Source of the DNA: Phaseolus vulgaris
Taxonomy: Eukaryota > Streptophyta > Magnoliopsida > Fabales > Fabaceae
Reading direction: 5' to 3'
Length of the DNA stretch: 64,000 bases
NCBI RefSeq assembly: GCF_000499845.2
Contig: NC_023758.2
Span: 15,864,927-15,928,926 of the forward strand
Shown: positions 45,200 to 56,700 of the stretch, piece after piece
Layout of the letters: each line of letters starts with the position of its first letter
How positions within the stretch are numbered: position 1 is the stretch's first letter
Made by a program: the position numbers and the translations under genes
The notes under the pieces: generated by a model
The model's database searches: none
Seen by the model: only the letters and a program-made list of their open reading frames with translations
Told to the model about the DNA's origin: nothing

Positions 45200-46010
45200 G
45201 ACAAACCTTCGAAGACTAGATTGTCATAAATTGTATTTGCAAATTTGTTATTGTTATAAATGTCATCTTTGTTACAAACAAGCATCTAAGAGTTCGTGTT
45301 ACAAACTCTGCCTATTTCAACCATATATGGATTTCCATAAGTCATCCATATTTGGGTAATGTTTATGTTTCGCACAAATTGACTATTGCAACATTTGATT
45401 ATAATAAGTATAATCAATTAACAAGTAACTACACCCTTAAATTCTAGTAGATCTTACTAACTAAGCAATAATTGAAAAAAAAATGCTAACCAACCTAAAT
45501 TAAAGGGAGAGGATGCAGAGTGAATGGTGATGGAGATGTAAATATTATTAGTTCAAAGAAATTGATATACAAATGCAAGTTCATAGTTGTTCTTTCTATC
45601 AAAAATAATTTCTACATTCTTTTTTCTGTTACTTTTTCATGTTTTACTAGCTAGGCTTATAATTTTTCAATATGCTATATACGGTACTAGATTTTGAGTT
45701 GTATCTAAGCAAATATGACTTTGTATTTCCTGTGTATAATGTTTTTTTTTCTTTGTAACAAGTCTCTAGGCTATATGTCTATTTGTTGAAGACAAAAGGG
45801 GGAAAATATTTGGATGTTTGTAATTTTTTTACTTTTTTATTTCTGCATAATTTTTTACTGTTTTATGATTTCATATTTGAATAAATTTTGCTTATCCTGT
45901 TGTACTTGTATATTCTGAATTATTTGATCTTTCCTTATGTTTGTGCAGGATCTCCTTGTGTCAAAATCTTCAACACAACACCAAGGATGTCTTCATCAAA
46001 TAAGGGAGAT
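45200..46010 (+). other. CACTA flank passing into a copia 3' leader
   Basis: To about 45560 this is the untranslated upstream side of the TNP2 remnant, without a CACTA terminus. From there to 46010 it resembles a copia 3' leader: TATTTGTTGAAGACAAAAGGGGG at 45780-45802 is a decayed form of the hairpin at 38914, and CAAATAAGGGAGAT just before 46011 is a polypurine tract. The pol and 5' LTR of that copia are missing. The junction is approximate. Confidence 0.5.
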
Positions 46011-48071
46011 TGTTGACCAAGAAGCTTTGATGAAACCAAATTTGTCTTAAAGACTTATTGTTGTTATGTGTATTTAGTTAAGTAGACTTTGTTATGTAAC
46101 TTTGCATTACATTATGATCCCAGTTATAGCAATCACCTTGAAATGTTTTGTTTTCCAAATTAGTGTTAATTTTAATTAGTTTATTCATATTAATAAGATG
46201 AAATTACTTCTATTAAAGTCTATAGAGTAAGCATTTTTAACAAATAGATTTATCGTATGAACCGATTGAAACACTTAAAGTTTTTAAGAATTTAAAAATT
46301 ATTTGTTTTCTATTTTTTTCTTTTTTGTTAAGTGAAATCAACCAGATATTTCGATAAAAGAACCGATTTAAAATCTGGTGATTTCTTCTATAAAGAAAAT
46401 AGTCTCTTATGCTAACCAAACTATTTTTAATTGATAAAATTGTTTTCATTAAATGATTAAATTGTTTTAATAATCATTATTACCTTATATAAGGGTGTAA
46501 TTTGGTAATTTAAAACAAAAAAATTTCATTCTTGGAGATTAAATTTGCTTTTTGGATCATTCTTGTTCTGGGTTTACATTTATGTTATGCTTCATTGTAT
46601 GTTGTTGTAAGCAGATCCAAATAGGGTTTCTGAATTATGTGTGTGGTTAAAATGTTGTGTGTTTTTGTAGGGTTCAAGATTAACACTCTTGACTGTTTTT
46701 GTAAACCTTATGAGTTTGATTTAGTGAATTCCCAGTGGTTTGATGGGACTAGATATAACTCTTAGTTAAGAGCGAACTAATATAAATCTCTAGTTAAATC
46801 TCTCTCTCTTTCACTCTAATATCATTTTTATAAATTACTTTACGTTAAATCAATAGGATGAATTCTAGGAACAACTAGTTTATATTTTTGAATAAATTTT
46901 TGTTTTGTTTTTTATAATCAGTTGAACAGATAAATCAATTAGTTGATTTTATTCAGTTTTCACTCTAACTCCAATATTTGCAAAAATCTTGTAAAAACAA
47001 TTCAACCTCCCTCTTGTTTTAAGCCACTCATGTTAGAATATCTGACTTTAAACAATAGGGGGTGAATTGTTTATAAGAGATTTTCGCAAACTTTGAAGGT
47101 ATAATGAAATTCAATGTTGAATTACAGAGAAAAGAATCAAGGAAACAAATACCCAAAACTGTTTTAAGATGATATCAGAAAAACAATCGGTTGTTTAGTC
47201 GAAACAATCGGTTGTTTTGTCGAAACAATCGGTTGTTTTGTCGAAATAATCGGTTGTTTTTTATCAGCAGTTAATAAAAACAACTTAAAACAGATATATG
47301 TGAGATTAGGGAAAGAGAGAATCACACAAACAGATTTATACTGGTTCACTCTTACACCAAGAGCTATATCTAGTCCCCATAAACCACTGGGTAATCCACT
47401 ATGCAATCAAAACCAGATTACAAACATCACACACCAAAGTAGGGAATAGAATACACCTGGGTATTACAAAGCTTACAGTAATCAATGAAGGAGGGAATAG
47501 AATACACCTGGGTATTACAAAGCTTAAAGTTCAGAATTACAACCCAATCCTATTCCACACACTTAAGAATGATCCAAAGCTCTTTCAAATCTTGGAAAAA
47601 CTCTTTTGATAAACTCTTTCTCTTACTCCAAGATTAGGAGCGTAAAGCCACCTTTATATAGACCAACCAAGTGGTCAAAAGCATTTAATAAAGGAGCCAA
47701 GTTAGTTAGGATCATTTAAAACATATTAAAACCACTTGACAAAATTATGTTAAGGTTTTCAGAAAAACAATCGATTGTTTTGTCGAAACAATCGGTTGAA
47801 TTCACTTGACAGCAAAGTCAAGCTTTTCAAAAACTACCAAGGTAAAACAACCTGTTGTTTCAAAACACAACCGGTTGAAATTTCAATAACATTTTAGAAA
47901 ACTCATATTTTCAAAAGGTTAAAGATTCAAATGAACTTGGATCATCTTAAGGAGTGAATTAACAAGTTCCAAACAATTAGACAACACACACACACCCAGG
48001 AGCAAGGTCTTCAAGCTTTCCTCTTGGATTTGGAGACATCAAAGCATCTTGTTCAACAACTCATTCTAACA
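46011..48071 (+). mobile_element. Copia 3' LTR, itself split by a solo LTR
   Basis: Starts TGTTGACCAAGAAGC after a polypurine tract. Its last eight bases TTCTAACA are at 48064-48071, after an inserted LTR and the ACTCA duplication (47026-47030 and 48059-48063). Without the insert it is about 1028 bp. It is a diverged relative of the 28057 LTR (shared ends and the CCTCCCTCTTG tract). The inverted motif is weak here. Confidence 0.8.
47031..48058 (-). mobile_element. Solo copia LTR inserted in another copia LTR
   Basis: TGTTAGAATATCTG to TCTTGTTCAACA, 1028 bp, with a perfect ACTCA duplication. Minus orientation. Four AAACAATCGGTTGTTT copies stand head to tail at about 47183, 47202, 47221 and 47240 (period 19), and more lie near 47765, 47785, 47844 and 47865. 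A direct 43-bp-like duplication (AGGGAATAGAATACACCTGG) occurs at about 47440 and 47491. Confidence 0.88.
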
Positions 48072-50175
48072 TAATGTTATGATATCAACTTTCAATGTGT
48101 TTTTCCACGTGCTTGTACTTCGAATAATTTTTCCTTCTGAATATCTTTTCTTTTGTACATCCTTGATGTTGTTGGATAATCATTTGCATGATTCATATTT
48201 GTCAGCTTCATCTCTTTCCTATCATACACTGAGAAAGGAAACTTATACTTCCAACTTTGTGCACGTCTCAGAGTCCCCTTAATAATTTTTGGGAACAAAA
48301 TGAGTAGCAATGAACAATATAATTTGTAACTAAATTGTGGGTATCACTGAAACAGTATTTTGAATATATGTGAATTATATTAAATTTCCATGCTTAGATA
48401 TTTCTTAGTTAATTATGTTTTCATAAAATTTCCAAATTTAACATTGAATTGGAATGTTGAAGCCTAATTAAATTTAACTCAGATATCATGTCATTAATTA
48501 TATTTTGTAAAACCTTTAATATAGAAACAATTCAAACTTTGTTTTTGGAAAGCTTTTACAGTGATATACTTTAATCAAATTTTTTCTAAAACATTTATTT
48601 CTTAAATCTTAATTAAAAATAATGTTTTCTATAATTTAGAAATGCCAAATAAGATTTGTTAAACATAAATGCAGTTTCATAAAACATTCCAAGAATGTAA
48701 ATGATTAAGCATGGACACTTCTTTGTTTATCGCATTCTATATGACGATTAGACGATGCTTGTATCATTTGATGTGTATAGTTTTCAACGTGTTTTTTATG
48801 CTAAGTGTATGCACCTGTTTTGTTGTTGTTCAAGAGGTTTCGTCTAATGTGAGCTTTTAAAGTGTCCATCAATATTTGGTCGTCTGATATGATCATTCTA
48901 AGATCTATCGTCTTATCCTTCATCTAATGTGTTCTCTCTTCGAGCATCATCTGATACATTCTTTCAAGTGTTTTGTCTTATGTGATGTTATTACATTTGA
49001 TGCCCTTTTCTCCATATCGGTCTTTCTTAATATGTTCTCTTCGATGCTTGTCTCTTCAATGTGTACATTGTTTCGTCTAACAACCTTTTCTCTTGTTGTA
49101 TCATGTACTGAGTGATGGTGTGTGCCTTCATTCTGAATTGTATCCTTGGACTTTTTAGAGGATTTGCGGAAGCTTGATGTATGGAATGGAACAAGGATGG
49201 CTCCAATAGAGCTAGTGATTCCTTAAAGGTGCATGAAGAATATGGAGAGTGATTGGTTGAGTCATATCACTTGGAGAGGTGAAGAAGAAGACCAAAGGTG
49301 TTTATCCTAAAGAGGTTTAGACAAGAGAGTGAGTAGGCTAACAACTTGGCAGCATAACACTCTAAAATTGATCTTATTAATTCATGAGCCAAGCACCTTA
49401 ATTTATAGGAGAGAGGGATGAACATTTTGGAGCCAAAATTTAAAAATTCAATATAAAACTCTCCAATGAGAATGTGTCATGTGGACTCATGCTTTCCATG
49501 TTTAGCTCACACCTTCCATGCTAAATCCTATCCACTCCTAGGCCGCCATGTGGATGTCCATGTGCTCCATGCCACCAGGTAATTTTCGTCTAATATATCC
49601 CAGACGTTTTAAGGTTATATTAGGCTCAAAGAAGCTCAATTGTTACCCTAACTAGTCACTTTTAACCCTGACTAGACCTATTTTACTATTGGCCCAAATA
49701 CAAGGCCCAAAACCTATGCTATTTGGCCCAAATATTTGGTCCAGTTATTTTATGCTACTAGGCCCAATACATGGACCATGAAATCCTAAACAAATTTATA
49801 CAATTTATTTAAGCTAAAGCTTGACCCAAAAATAATGTTGACTAGTCAACCGAAACTTAGTCTTCTTGTGTTCTTCTGACCAATGCTCTAGTTTGTGTTT
49901 TGATGAGTAGGAGGTCTTCTTGGATATTTTTGTACATTCCTTCATCATAGAGTTGTCCTCTTGATTGGGCCTACAAAAATAAACCGAACCCCAATTAGAC
50001 TCGTATTTGCAAATAAATCCATAAACAAGTCTAGGTCTTCATCCTCCTTATTATGTGGTTGTGTGTGTGGCTGAAGGCTCTGACATCAATGAGTCATAAG
50101 AGATAGACCGGAGCTAGAACTTGTTACCAGAGTCAACCGACGACAAGTTCAACCGGCAAGAACAATAATCATTAT
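48072..50175. other. Unassigned, probably repetitive
   Basis: No coding region recognised. 48700-49110 has recurring GTCTAATGTG / TCATCTGATA phrases in a T-rich context. The minus strand near 49400 reads CTATAAATTAAGGTGC, a TATA-like sequence. 49680-49790 repeats GGCCCAA. The mixture looks like decayed LTR or leader sequence, but no ends or duplications could be fixed. Confidence 0.35.
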
Positions 50176-50180
50176 AGTCT

Positions 50181-50935
50181 TGACGTGGCAGCAGACGTGT
50201 TAAGCAGGGCTCATGGCTGGCAGAAGGGAGGGAAGTCGGGGGGCTCGTGTAGTCGCCAGTCCTTAAGTTGGCGTGCTCCGATCTCTAGCAAACCTAAACC
50301 GGCGGTCACCGGGTTGAGACCAAGTGATCAGAGATCGCCGAAACAAGGACATCGCCGAAGGATCACAGAGGTGAAGTAGATCATGAAGGCGGACGGCGAG
50401 ACCACAGGGAAGGTGTGTAAGAAGGCACCCGTGCTTGCCACACAGAAGAGATCACGCTCCAAGGCAGCTATGCGCTAAGTTGTTTCATGCGTAAGTAACT
50501 TAGCCAAAAGCCTGAAGAGTAAGAAGTGGCGTCCAAGTCAAAGATACTCCAGATGGTGACACATGTACAACTGGATGCGAGCCACGTGTCCAGATGTGTA
50601 ATTGTCAGGAAAGAGAAAGTGCACAGGTATATAAGAGATTCTGACGAACTTCTGAGGTACGTGCGTTTTAGATTACTTCTTTTACGCTTGCGAGAACTAG
50701 AGTACGCTGAGAGAGAATTTTGCACGGTTCCAGAGAGTTCTTGAGTTTTCTCTTAGTATTTGGTGATTCAGTCGCTGACTTGGGCGTCGGAGCGTGATCG
50801 GCCGCAGCGGCGCCGTTCTGTCTTTTTGCAGGTTCTTGAGGTGAATCAGAGCGAAGGACGGAAGCTAACACGGCGCAGAGTCGATCCAGATCTAACGAGG
50901 CAAGGTTCTTGCGTCCTGGTCAACTGACAGGATCA
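50181..50935 (+). repeat. 5' LTR of the Tat element
   Basis: TGACGTGGCAGCAGACG to GACAGGATCA. TATA box at 50628. Compared with the sequence around the 3' LTR it may lack 26 terminal bases (see findings). The short ORFs inside (50185-50379, 50526-50744) recur in the other LTR and are not genes. Confidence 0.9.
50628..50635 (+). promoter_or_regulatory. LTR TATA box of the Tat element
   Basis: TATATAAG, in CACAGGTATATAAGAG, conserved at 61890-61897 in the 3' LTR. Confidence 0.75.
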
Positions 50936-50957
50936 TCAGGCGCCCACCGTGGGGCCG
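50936..50957 (+). promoter_or_regulatory. Probable primer binding site of the Tat element
   Basis: Directly after the LTR: TCAGGCGCCCACCGTGGGGC. The GGCGCC...GGGG pattern resembles primer sites complementary to tRNA-Asp-type 3' ends used by many Tat and Athila elements. The exact tRNA is not established. Confidence 0.5.
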
Positions 50958-51374
50958 TGTAAAACCTGTTCCCATCCGCAGCGTGAGTTCTTGGAGGTTT
51001 CTGCAGTTCCTGTGTGGTTGTGTGCTGGTGCAACCATTTCCCGCTGTTCGTCGAAGTTTCGTTTGGTAAATTCGCGTTTCCACCGTTCGTTTGAAGTTTC
51101 TTTCGTTCTCGTTCGGTGAGGTGAAGTTTTTCGCTGTTTACGCGAGTTTTAATCGGTGAGATCGAAGTTTTTCTCTGTTTTGACCGGTAAATCAGAGGTT
51201 TCGGTGGAGAAGCGGTGGTCTGTGGTGAAGTTGCGAGTTTCTGCGAAGGTTTTGCTGTTGAGGTTGTGTTCTTGAAGTTCTTTGGAGTTTTCGAAGTTCT
51301 GACCGATTGATTGTTGGATCGATCGTTGTTGAAGGAGGTTTTGTTCGTCGCTCATTGTGATCTGTCAAGTTTTC

Positions 51375-53762
51375 ATGAGAAAGATGAGAAGCAACCGCTC
51401 AAGTCCAGTTGCGCCAGTTGCTGCTGAAGGCGCCATGACTATGGCGCAGATGGTGGAGATTATGCGTGCGCTGCAGGCGAATGTGGAAGCCTCGCGCATA
51501 GAGCAGGCAAGGATGCATGAGGACCTGGTCGCCTCTCAGGCCAGGAATGAAGAGCTCAGCAAAGTGACTGAGGAGTTGCGCCAAGCTCTTCAGGAGCAGA
51601 GAGGGCGCCCAGTCGCTGAAGAGGTCGCGCCGTCGTCGCCACCTCGCGTTTTCCCCATGCCATTTGCTCAGGCGATCACGAACACGCCTATCCCTGCGAG
51701 TGTGGTACCCGTGAAGGCTACTTTCACCGGCGTGGAGGATCCTGAAGCACATCTCACCACGTTCCACACGCAGATGATGCTGTCAGGAGGCTCGGATGTT
51801 GTGTATTGCAAGATGTTTGTGAGCACGCTCCAGGGGACAGCACTGGAATGGTTTGTGAGCCTGCCTACAAGTCACATAACCAACTTCCAGCAGTTTTCGA
51901 AGCTTTTCGTTGAGCAGTACATAGTAAACAAGGCGCCGCCAAGGGTGTCTTATGATCTGTTCGACATAAGGCAGTACCAGGGAGAGTCCCTCAGGGACTA
52001 CTTGAACCATTTTGGGGCACAGATGGTCCGCTCGCCGGCCAAGGACGAAGAGATGTTGGTCTACGCCTTCAAGAAGGGCGTGCTGTCGGGACCTTTCTGC
52101 GAGGCGTTGATCAGGGCTCACCCCGCCACGTTTGCAGAGGTTAGGCGACTTGCGGTGGCCCACATCGCCGATGAAAGTGAGGTCGCCGAGAAGAGAGGAA
52201 GCGTGGCCCCGGCTAGGCCACGTGCCCATACCAGGATCCAGCCACAGAGGGTGCTGGAGACAGCGGCGGCCAAGAGGGATCAAAGGACCCGCCATCCTTA
52301 TGATCCAAGGAAAAACAAGGGCAGGGGCCCAGGGCGGCCCAGGGAGTACAATCGCCCGCCAAAGCATAAGTTTGTCATGGGGTTGGCGGACCTGATCGCC
52401 ATTCCCAATATAGCAACCAGGCTTAAGGCACCCGAGAAGGTGGGCGACAAGGTGTTGGGACCAAAGCCAGACGCCTGGTGCGAATTCCACCAGGGCTTTG
52501 GCCACACCGTGGACTCATGTTTGGCATTAGGATACCAGCTCGACGACCTGGTCAAGAGCGGGTTTCTGAATGATTACTTGCTGGACAGGAGGGCGGGGGG
52601 AGCGTCGAGCTCCCAGCCGGCAGGTGGTGAGGCTCAGCAGCACGAAATGCCCACTCACGGAGAGATCCACACCATTGCAGGAGGTTTCTCGGGTGGTAGA
52701 TGCACCGCGTCACAGAGGAAGAAGTATGCGAGGTCTGTGATGACGGTGGACATGTTCGAGGACCACTCGCCAGACGTGGACATCACGTTCACAAGGGAAG
52801 ATCTCAAGGACGTTGTGCCTCATGACAACGATCCAATAGTCATCTCGCTTGTTACGGCGGGAAGGAAGGTCCACAGGGTCCTGGTGGACCAAGGAAGCTC
52901 GGCAGATGTGATGTTCTGGCCGACTTTCACACAGTTGCAGTCGCCCCTTGACCAGCTGAGGCCCTATGGAGGGTGCTTGTATGGTTTCGCTGGCGATCAG
53001 GTGGAGGTCAGGGGGTATATAGAGTTAAGAACTACCTTCACGGATGAGGCGGGCTCGAGGACGGAGAAAATCAAGTACCTCGTCGTGAATGCTCCCTCAG
53101 CATATAACATTCTGTTGGGAAGACCAACACTCAACAGAATAGGAGTTGTGCCTTCAACCAGGCACATGAAGGTGAAGTTGCCATCGATGGAAGGGCTGGT
53201 GATCACCATCAAATCTGACCAGAAGGAAGCGAAGAAATGCTATGAGAATAGCCTGAAAAACAAGAGGTCAGTAAGTTACATCACAACGACGCCGCCTCCC
53301 GGTGTGAAGCCCAAGCCAACAGAATGGCGAGTTGTCGGTGCAGCGATGGAGGTGGCCGTCGGGGGCGACGTCGCCATGATGGACGCTGAGGCTGAGGGAG
53401 AGAACGCCGAGCGGGAAGAAGAGGCGAGGAACCGCCCAGAGGAAGCGAGGGAACTGGGAATCGCCAGGGCGGTGATCGCCAGGGAAGCTAGACCCAAACC
53501 CGTCGAGGAGTGGCTCGAATGGGAGATCGGGGGAAAGGTCTTCAAGTTGGGAAGATCCTTGGAGGCTGAGCTCCAAGACCAGATTGCCAAGGTGATAGAG
53601 CGGCATCTGGATACTTTCGCATGGTCTGCTTCAGACATGCCAGGAATCGACCCCGACTTCTTGTGCCACCATCTAGCAATGGACAACCAGGTCAGGCCAG
53701 TACGACAGAGAAGAAGGAAGTTTAACGAGGAGAGAAGGCAGGCGATCAAGGATGAAACATAG
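51375..53762 (+). CDS. Gag-protease polyprotein of the Tat element
   Basis: The first ATG in frame is at 51375. A coiled coil (about residues 20-75) precedes the Gag core: VPVKATFTGVEDPEAHLTTF, YCKMFVSTLQGTALEWFVSL, FSKLFVEQYIVNKAPPR, RQYQGESLRDYLNHFGAQM. A basic linker follows. CEFHQGFGHTVDSCLAL (52480-52530) stands where Tat elements have a single zinc-binding-like motif. Protease: VISLVTAGRKVHRVLVDQGS with SADVMF, so the active site reads DQGS, then APSAYNILLGRPTLNRIG. The frame ends at TAG 53760-53762, where the polyprotein would normally run on (next residues KLLAAGHIREVQYPEWLANV). That stop separates it from RT. Confidence 0.88.
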   Translation: MRKMRSNRSSPVAPVAAEGAMTMAQMVEIMRALQANVEASRIEQARMHEDLVASQARNEELSKVTEELRQALQEQRGRPVAEEVAPSSPPRVFPMPFAQAITNTPIPASVVPVKATFTGVEDPEAHLTTFHTQMMLSGGSDVVYCKMFVSTLQGTALEWFVSLPTSHITNFQQFSKLFVEQYIVNKAPPRVSYDLFDIRQYQGESLRDYLNHFGAQMVRSPAKDEEMLVYAFKKGVLSGPFCEALIRAHPATFAEVRRLAVAHIADESEVAEKRGSVAPARPRAHTRIQPQRVLETAAAKRDQRTRHPYDPRKNKGRGPGRPREYNRPPKHKFVMGLADLIAIPNIATRLKAPEKVGDKVLGPKPDAWCEFHQGFGHTVDSCLALGYQLDDLVKSGFLNDYLLDRRAGGASSSQPAGGEAQQHEMPTHGEIHTIAGGFSGGRCTASQRKKYARSVMTVDMFEDHSPDVDITFTREDLKDVVPHDNDPIVISLVTAGRKVHRVLVDQGSSADVMFWPTFTQLQSPLDQLRPYGGCLYGFAGDQVEVRGYIELRTTFTDEAGSRTEKIKYLVVNAPSAYNILLGRPTLNRIGVVPSTRHMKVKLPSMEGLVITIKSDQKEAKKCYENSLKNKRSVSYITTTPPPGVKPKPTEWRVVGAAMEVAVGGDVAMMDAEAEGENAEREEEARNRPEEARELGIARAVIAREARPKPVEEWLEWEIGGKVFKLGRSLEAELQDQIAKVIERHLDTFAWSASDMPGIDPDFLCHHLAMDNQVRPVRQRRRKFNEERRQAIKDET

Positions 53763-56700
53763 AAGCTCCTCGCTGCAGGCCATATCAGGGAAGTCCAGTA
53801 CCCTGAGTGGCTGGCCAATGTCGTGCTGGTGAAGAAAAGCAATGGGAAGTGGCGCATGTGCGTCGATTTCACTGATCTGAACAAGGCTTGCCCAAAGGAT
53901 TCGTATCCTTTGCCAAGCATAGACGCCCTGGTCGACAGTGCTGCAGGGTGCAAATTACTGAGCTTCCTGGACGCCTTCTCGAGGTATAATCAGATAAAAA
54001 TGCATCCCATGGATGAAGAGAAGACCACCTTCATGACCGAGAGATCGTGCTACTGCTACAAGGTGATGCCCTTTGGGCTGAAGAACGCGAAGGCCACGTA
54101 CCAGAGGTTGATGGACAGGGTACTTGCACCAATGCTGGGGAGGAATGTGCAAGCGTACGTAGATGATATGGTCGTGACCTTGCCGGAGAAGAGCAAGCAC
54201 GTTGCGGACTTGGAGGAGCTGTTCACCACAATCGCCAAGTTCAGGTTAAAGCTGAACCCCGAGAAGTGCATTTTTGGCGTGGAGGCGGGAAAGTTCTTGG
54301 GTTTCCTCTTGACCGAAAGAGGAATAGAGGCTAATCCTGATAAGTGTGCTGCCATCTTGGCAATGAGGAGCCCGGCTACCGTGAAGGAGGTGCAGCAACT
54401 TACAGGTCGGATGGCTGCCCTGTCTCGTTTCGTATCAGCTAGCGGAGAGAAGGGCCATTCGTATTTCCAGTGTTTAAGGCGGAACAACAAGTTTGCCTGG
54501 ACGAAGGAGTGTGAAGAGGCCTTCGTCAAGCTTAAAGAGTACCTGGTGAGCCTGCCGGTTTTGTGCAAACCGTTGGTGGGGACGCCTCTCAGGTTGTACT
54601 TTGCTGTGACTGAGAGGGCGGTGAGTGCGGTGCTCGCCCAAGACCAAGATCAGGCTCAGAAGCCTATTTATTTCGTCAGCAAGGTGTTGCAGGGCCCGGA
54701 AGTGAGATATCAGGCCTTGGAGAAAGCTGCACTGGCAGTGATATTTTCGGCGAGAAGGTTGCGCCACTATTTTCACAGTTTTACCATACTGGTGATGACC
54801 GACTTGCCCATCCAGAAAGTCTTGAAGAAGCCCGACGTAGCTGGGAGGATGGTGAAGTGGGCGGTGGAGCTGTCGGAGTTCGATATCAAGTATGAGCCCC
54901 GAGGTCCAATCAAGGGGCAGATTTTCGCTGATTTCGTGGTCGAGCTCTCGTCAGAAGCAACGCGAGTTGAGGGGGATGATTTTCGTTGGGTGCTCTTGGT
55001 GGACGAATCGTCGAACCAGCAGGGTAGCGGTGCTGGAGTCATCTTGGAAGGGCCCAATGGCGTGCTGATTGAGCAGTCCCTGAGGTTTGCCTTCAAAGCC
55101 AACAACAATCAAGCAGAGTATGAGGCGCTGATCGCCGGAATCTTGCTGGCCAAGGAGATGGGAGCTAGGGTGCTAATGGCTAAGAGTGACTCGCTGTTGG
55201 TCACGGGACAAGTAACAGGCGAGTTCCAGGCCAAGGATCCACAAATGGCGGCTTACCTGGAGTATGTACAGGAGCTGAAGAGTTCCTTTGTCTCCTTTGA
55301 AGTGGTGCATGTGCCCAGAGAGCAGAATGCCCGAGCTGACTTGCTAGCTAAGCTCGCCAGTTCAGGCAAGGGGGGTAGGCAGAGGACGGTGATCCAAGAA
55401 ACTCTGAAGACGCCCAGAGCATTTGTGGCAGATCACCTGGTTCTTCAGATAAGCAAGTCAACAGAGAAAGCGGCGAGGAGTCACAGGTCTTTAACTCAGG
55501 AGACCTTGAGATCGCCGCGAATAAGAGCATGTCGGGGGGAGAAGGTGAACGTGGCACAGGTCTGCGGTACCCATGAGCCAAACACCTGGGTAACACAGTA
55601 CAAGCGATGCCTGGCGGATGGCCTTCTCCCACTGGATCCGACGGAGGCCAGAAAGATAAAGACGAACTCCAGCAAGTTCACGATGATTGATGGCGAGTTG
55701 TATAGGTTTGGGTTCATACACCCACTCCTGGAATGTGTGCACGGAGAGAAATGTACAAGAATCATGGCCGAGCTCCATGAAGGGATTTGCGGAAGTCATG
55801 TCGGGGGTCGAGCTCTGGCCTCAAGAACCCTCCGTGCAGGTTACTACTGGCCAACAATGAGGGAGGACTGCAAGAAGTACGCACAGTGTTGCAAGCAATG
55901 CCAGCAGCACGCCGATTGGCACAAAGCGCCTCCCGAGGAGTTGAAGTCGATTTACAGCCCTTGGCCGTTTCATACATGGGGGATCGACATTCTGGGACCT
56001 TTTCCATTGGCGATCAGGCAAATGAAGTACTTGGTGGTGGCAATCGAATATTTCACCAAGTGGATTCAAGCAGAACCAGTGGCCCAGATCACCGCACACA
56101 AGATCGAGAGCTTTGTGTGGAAGAATATCGTGTGCCGGTTTGGTGTGCCTAAGCGCCTGGTGTCAGATAACGGGACTTAGTTTGCAAGTCACCTGTTGAA
56201 GAAGTTGTGCGAAGGGGTGGGAATTCAACAAGTATTTGCATCCGTCGAGCACCCTCAGACAAATGGCCAAGTAGAGTTAGCCAACCGGGTACTGCTGAGA
56301 GGCCTGAAGAGAAGACTAGAGAAAGCCAAGGGATCGTGGGCTGAGGAGGTACCCCGTATAGTTTGGGCGTACCACACCACCGAGCAGTCATGAACCCATG
56401 AGACCCCGTTTAGCTTGGTCTATGGATGCGACGCAATGATTCTAGTGGAAATCCAAGAGAGCTCGCCGAGATTCCAGAACTTTGTAGCGGAAGACTCGAA
56501 TGAGGAAAGAAGGCTGAATCTGGATTTGCTGGATGAGGTCAGGGAGGAGGCGAGAGTAAAAGCTGAGGCAGTGAAAAGAAGGATTGAACGAAGGTATAAC
56601 TCAAAGGTGATGCCAAGGCAGTTTAAAGAAGGCGACCTGGTGATGAGGAAGGCCCACCAGTACGAGATGGACAATAAGTTGTCGCCCAAGTGGACGGGAC

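Larger units (their letters stand above)
26649..45560 (-). mobile_element. CACTA (En/Spm) transposon, decayed, split by a nested copia
   Basis: The left terminus CACTACAAGAAAA lies at 26649. Minus-strand TNP2-type transposase remnants lie at 41477-45191, and a second TNPA/PTTA-type gene lies at 27095-28056 plus 40364-41290. The second gene is interrupted by the copia insertion with its CTTAC duplication (28052-28056 and 40359-40363). Without the copia the element is about 6.6 kb. The opposite terminus (TTTTCTTGTAGTG) was not found above 45191. The right limit is arbitrary: the sequence changes to copia material somewhere around 45560. All coding parts have stops and frameshifts. Confidence 0.8.

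Noticed and set aside
47180..47262. CRISPR-like array of short regular repeats
   Set aside because: Spacers are only 3-4 bases and near-identical, the sequence is an LTR in a plant genome, and no cas genes exist.
50185..50744. Short plus-strand ORFs near the left end of the Tat element
   Set aside because: They recur almost unchanged at 61414-62006 because both are LTR sequence; no protein motifs.
51783..52505. 240-codon minus-strand ORF
   Set aside because: Lies opposite the Tat gag ORF; GC-rich coding sequence often leaves the reverse strand open, and no domain is visible.
53276..53953. 225-codon minus-strand ORF
   Set aside because: Shadow of the gag-protease/RT junction of the Tat element; no recognisable family.
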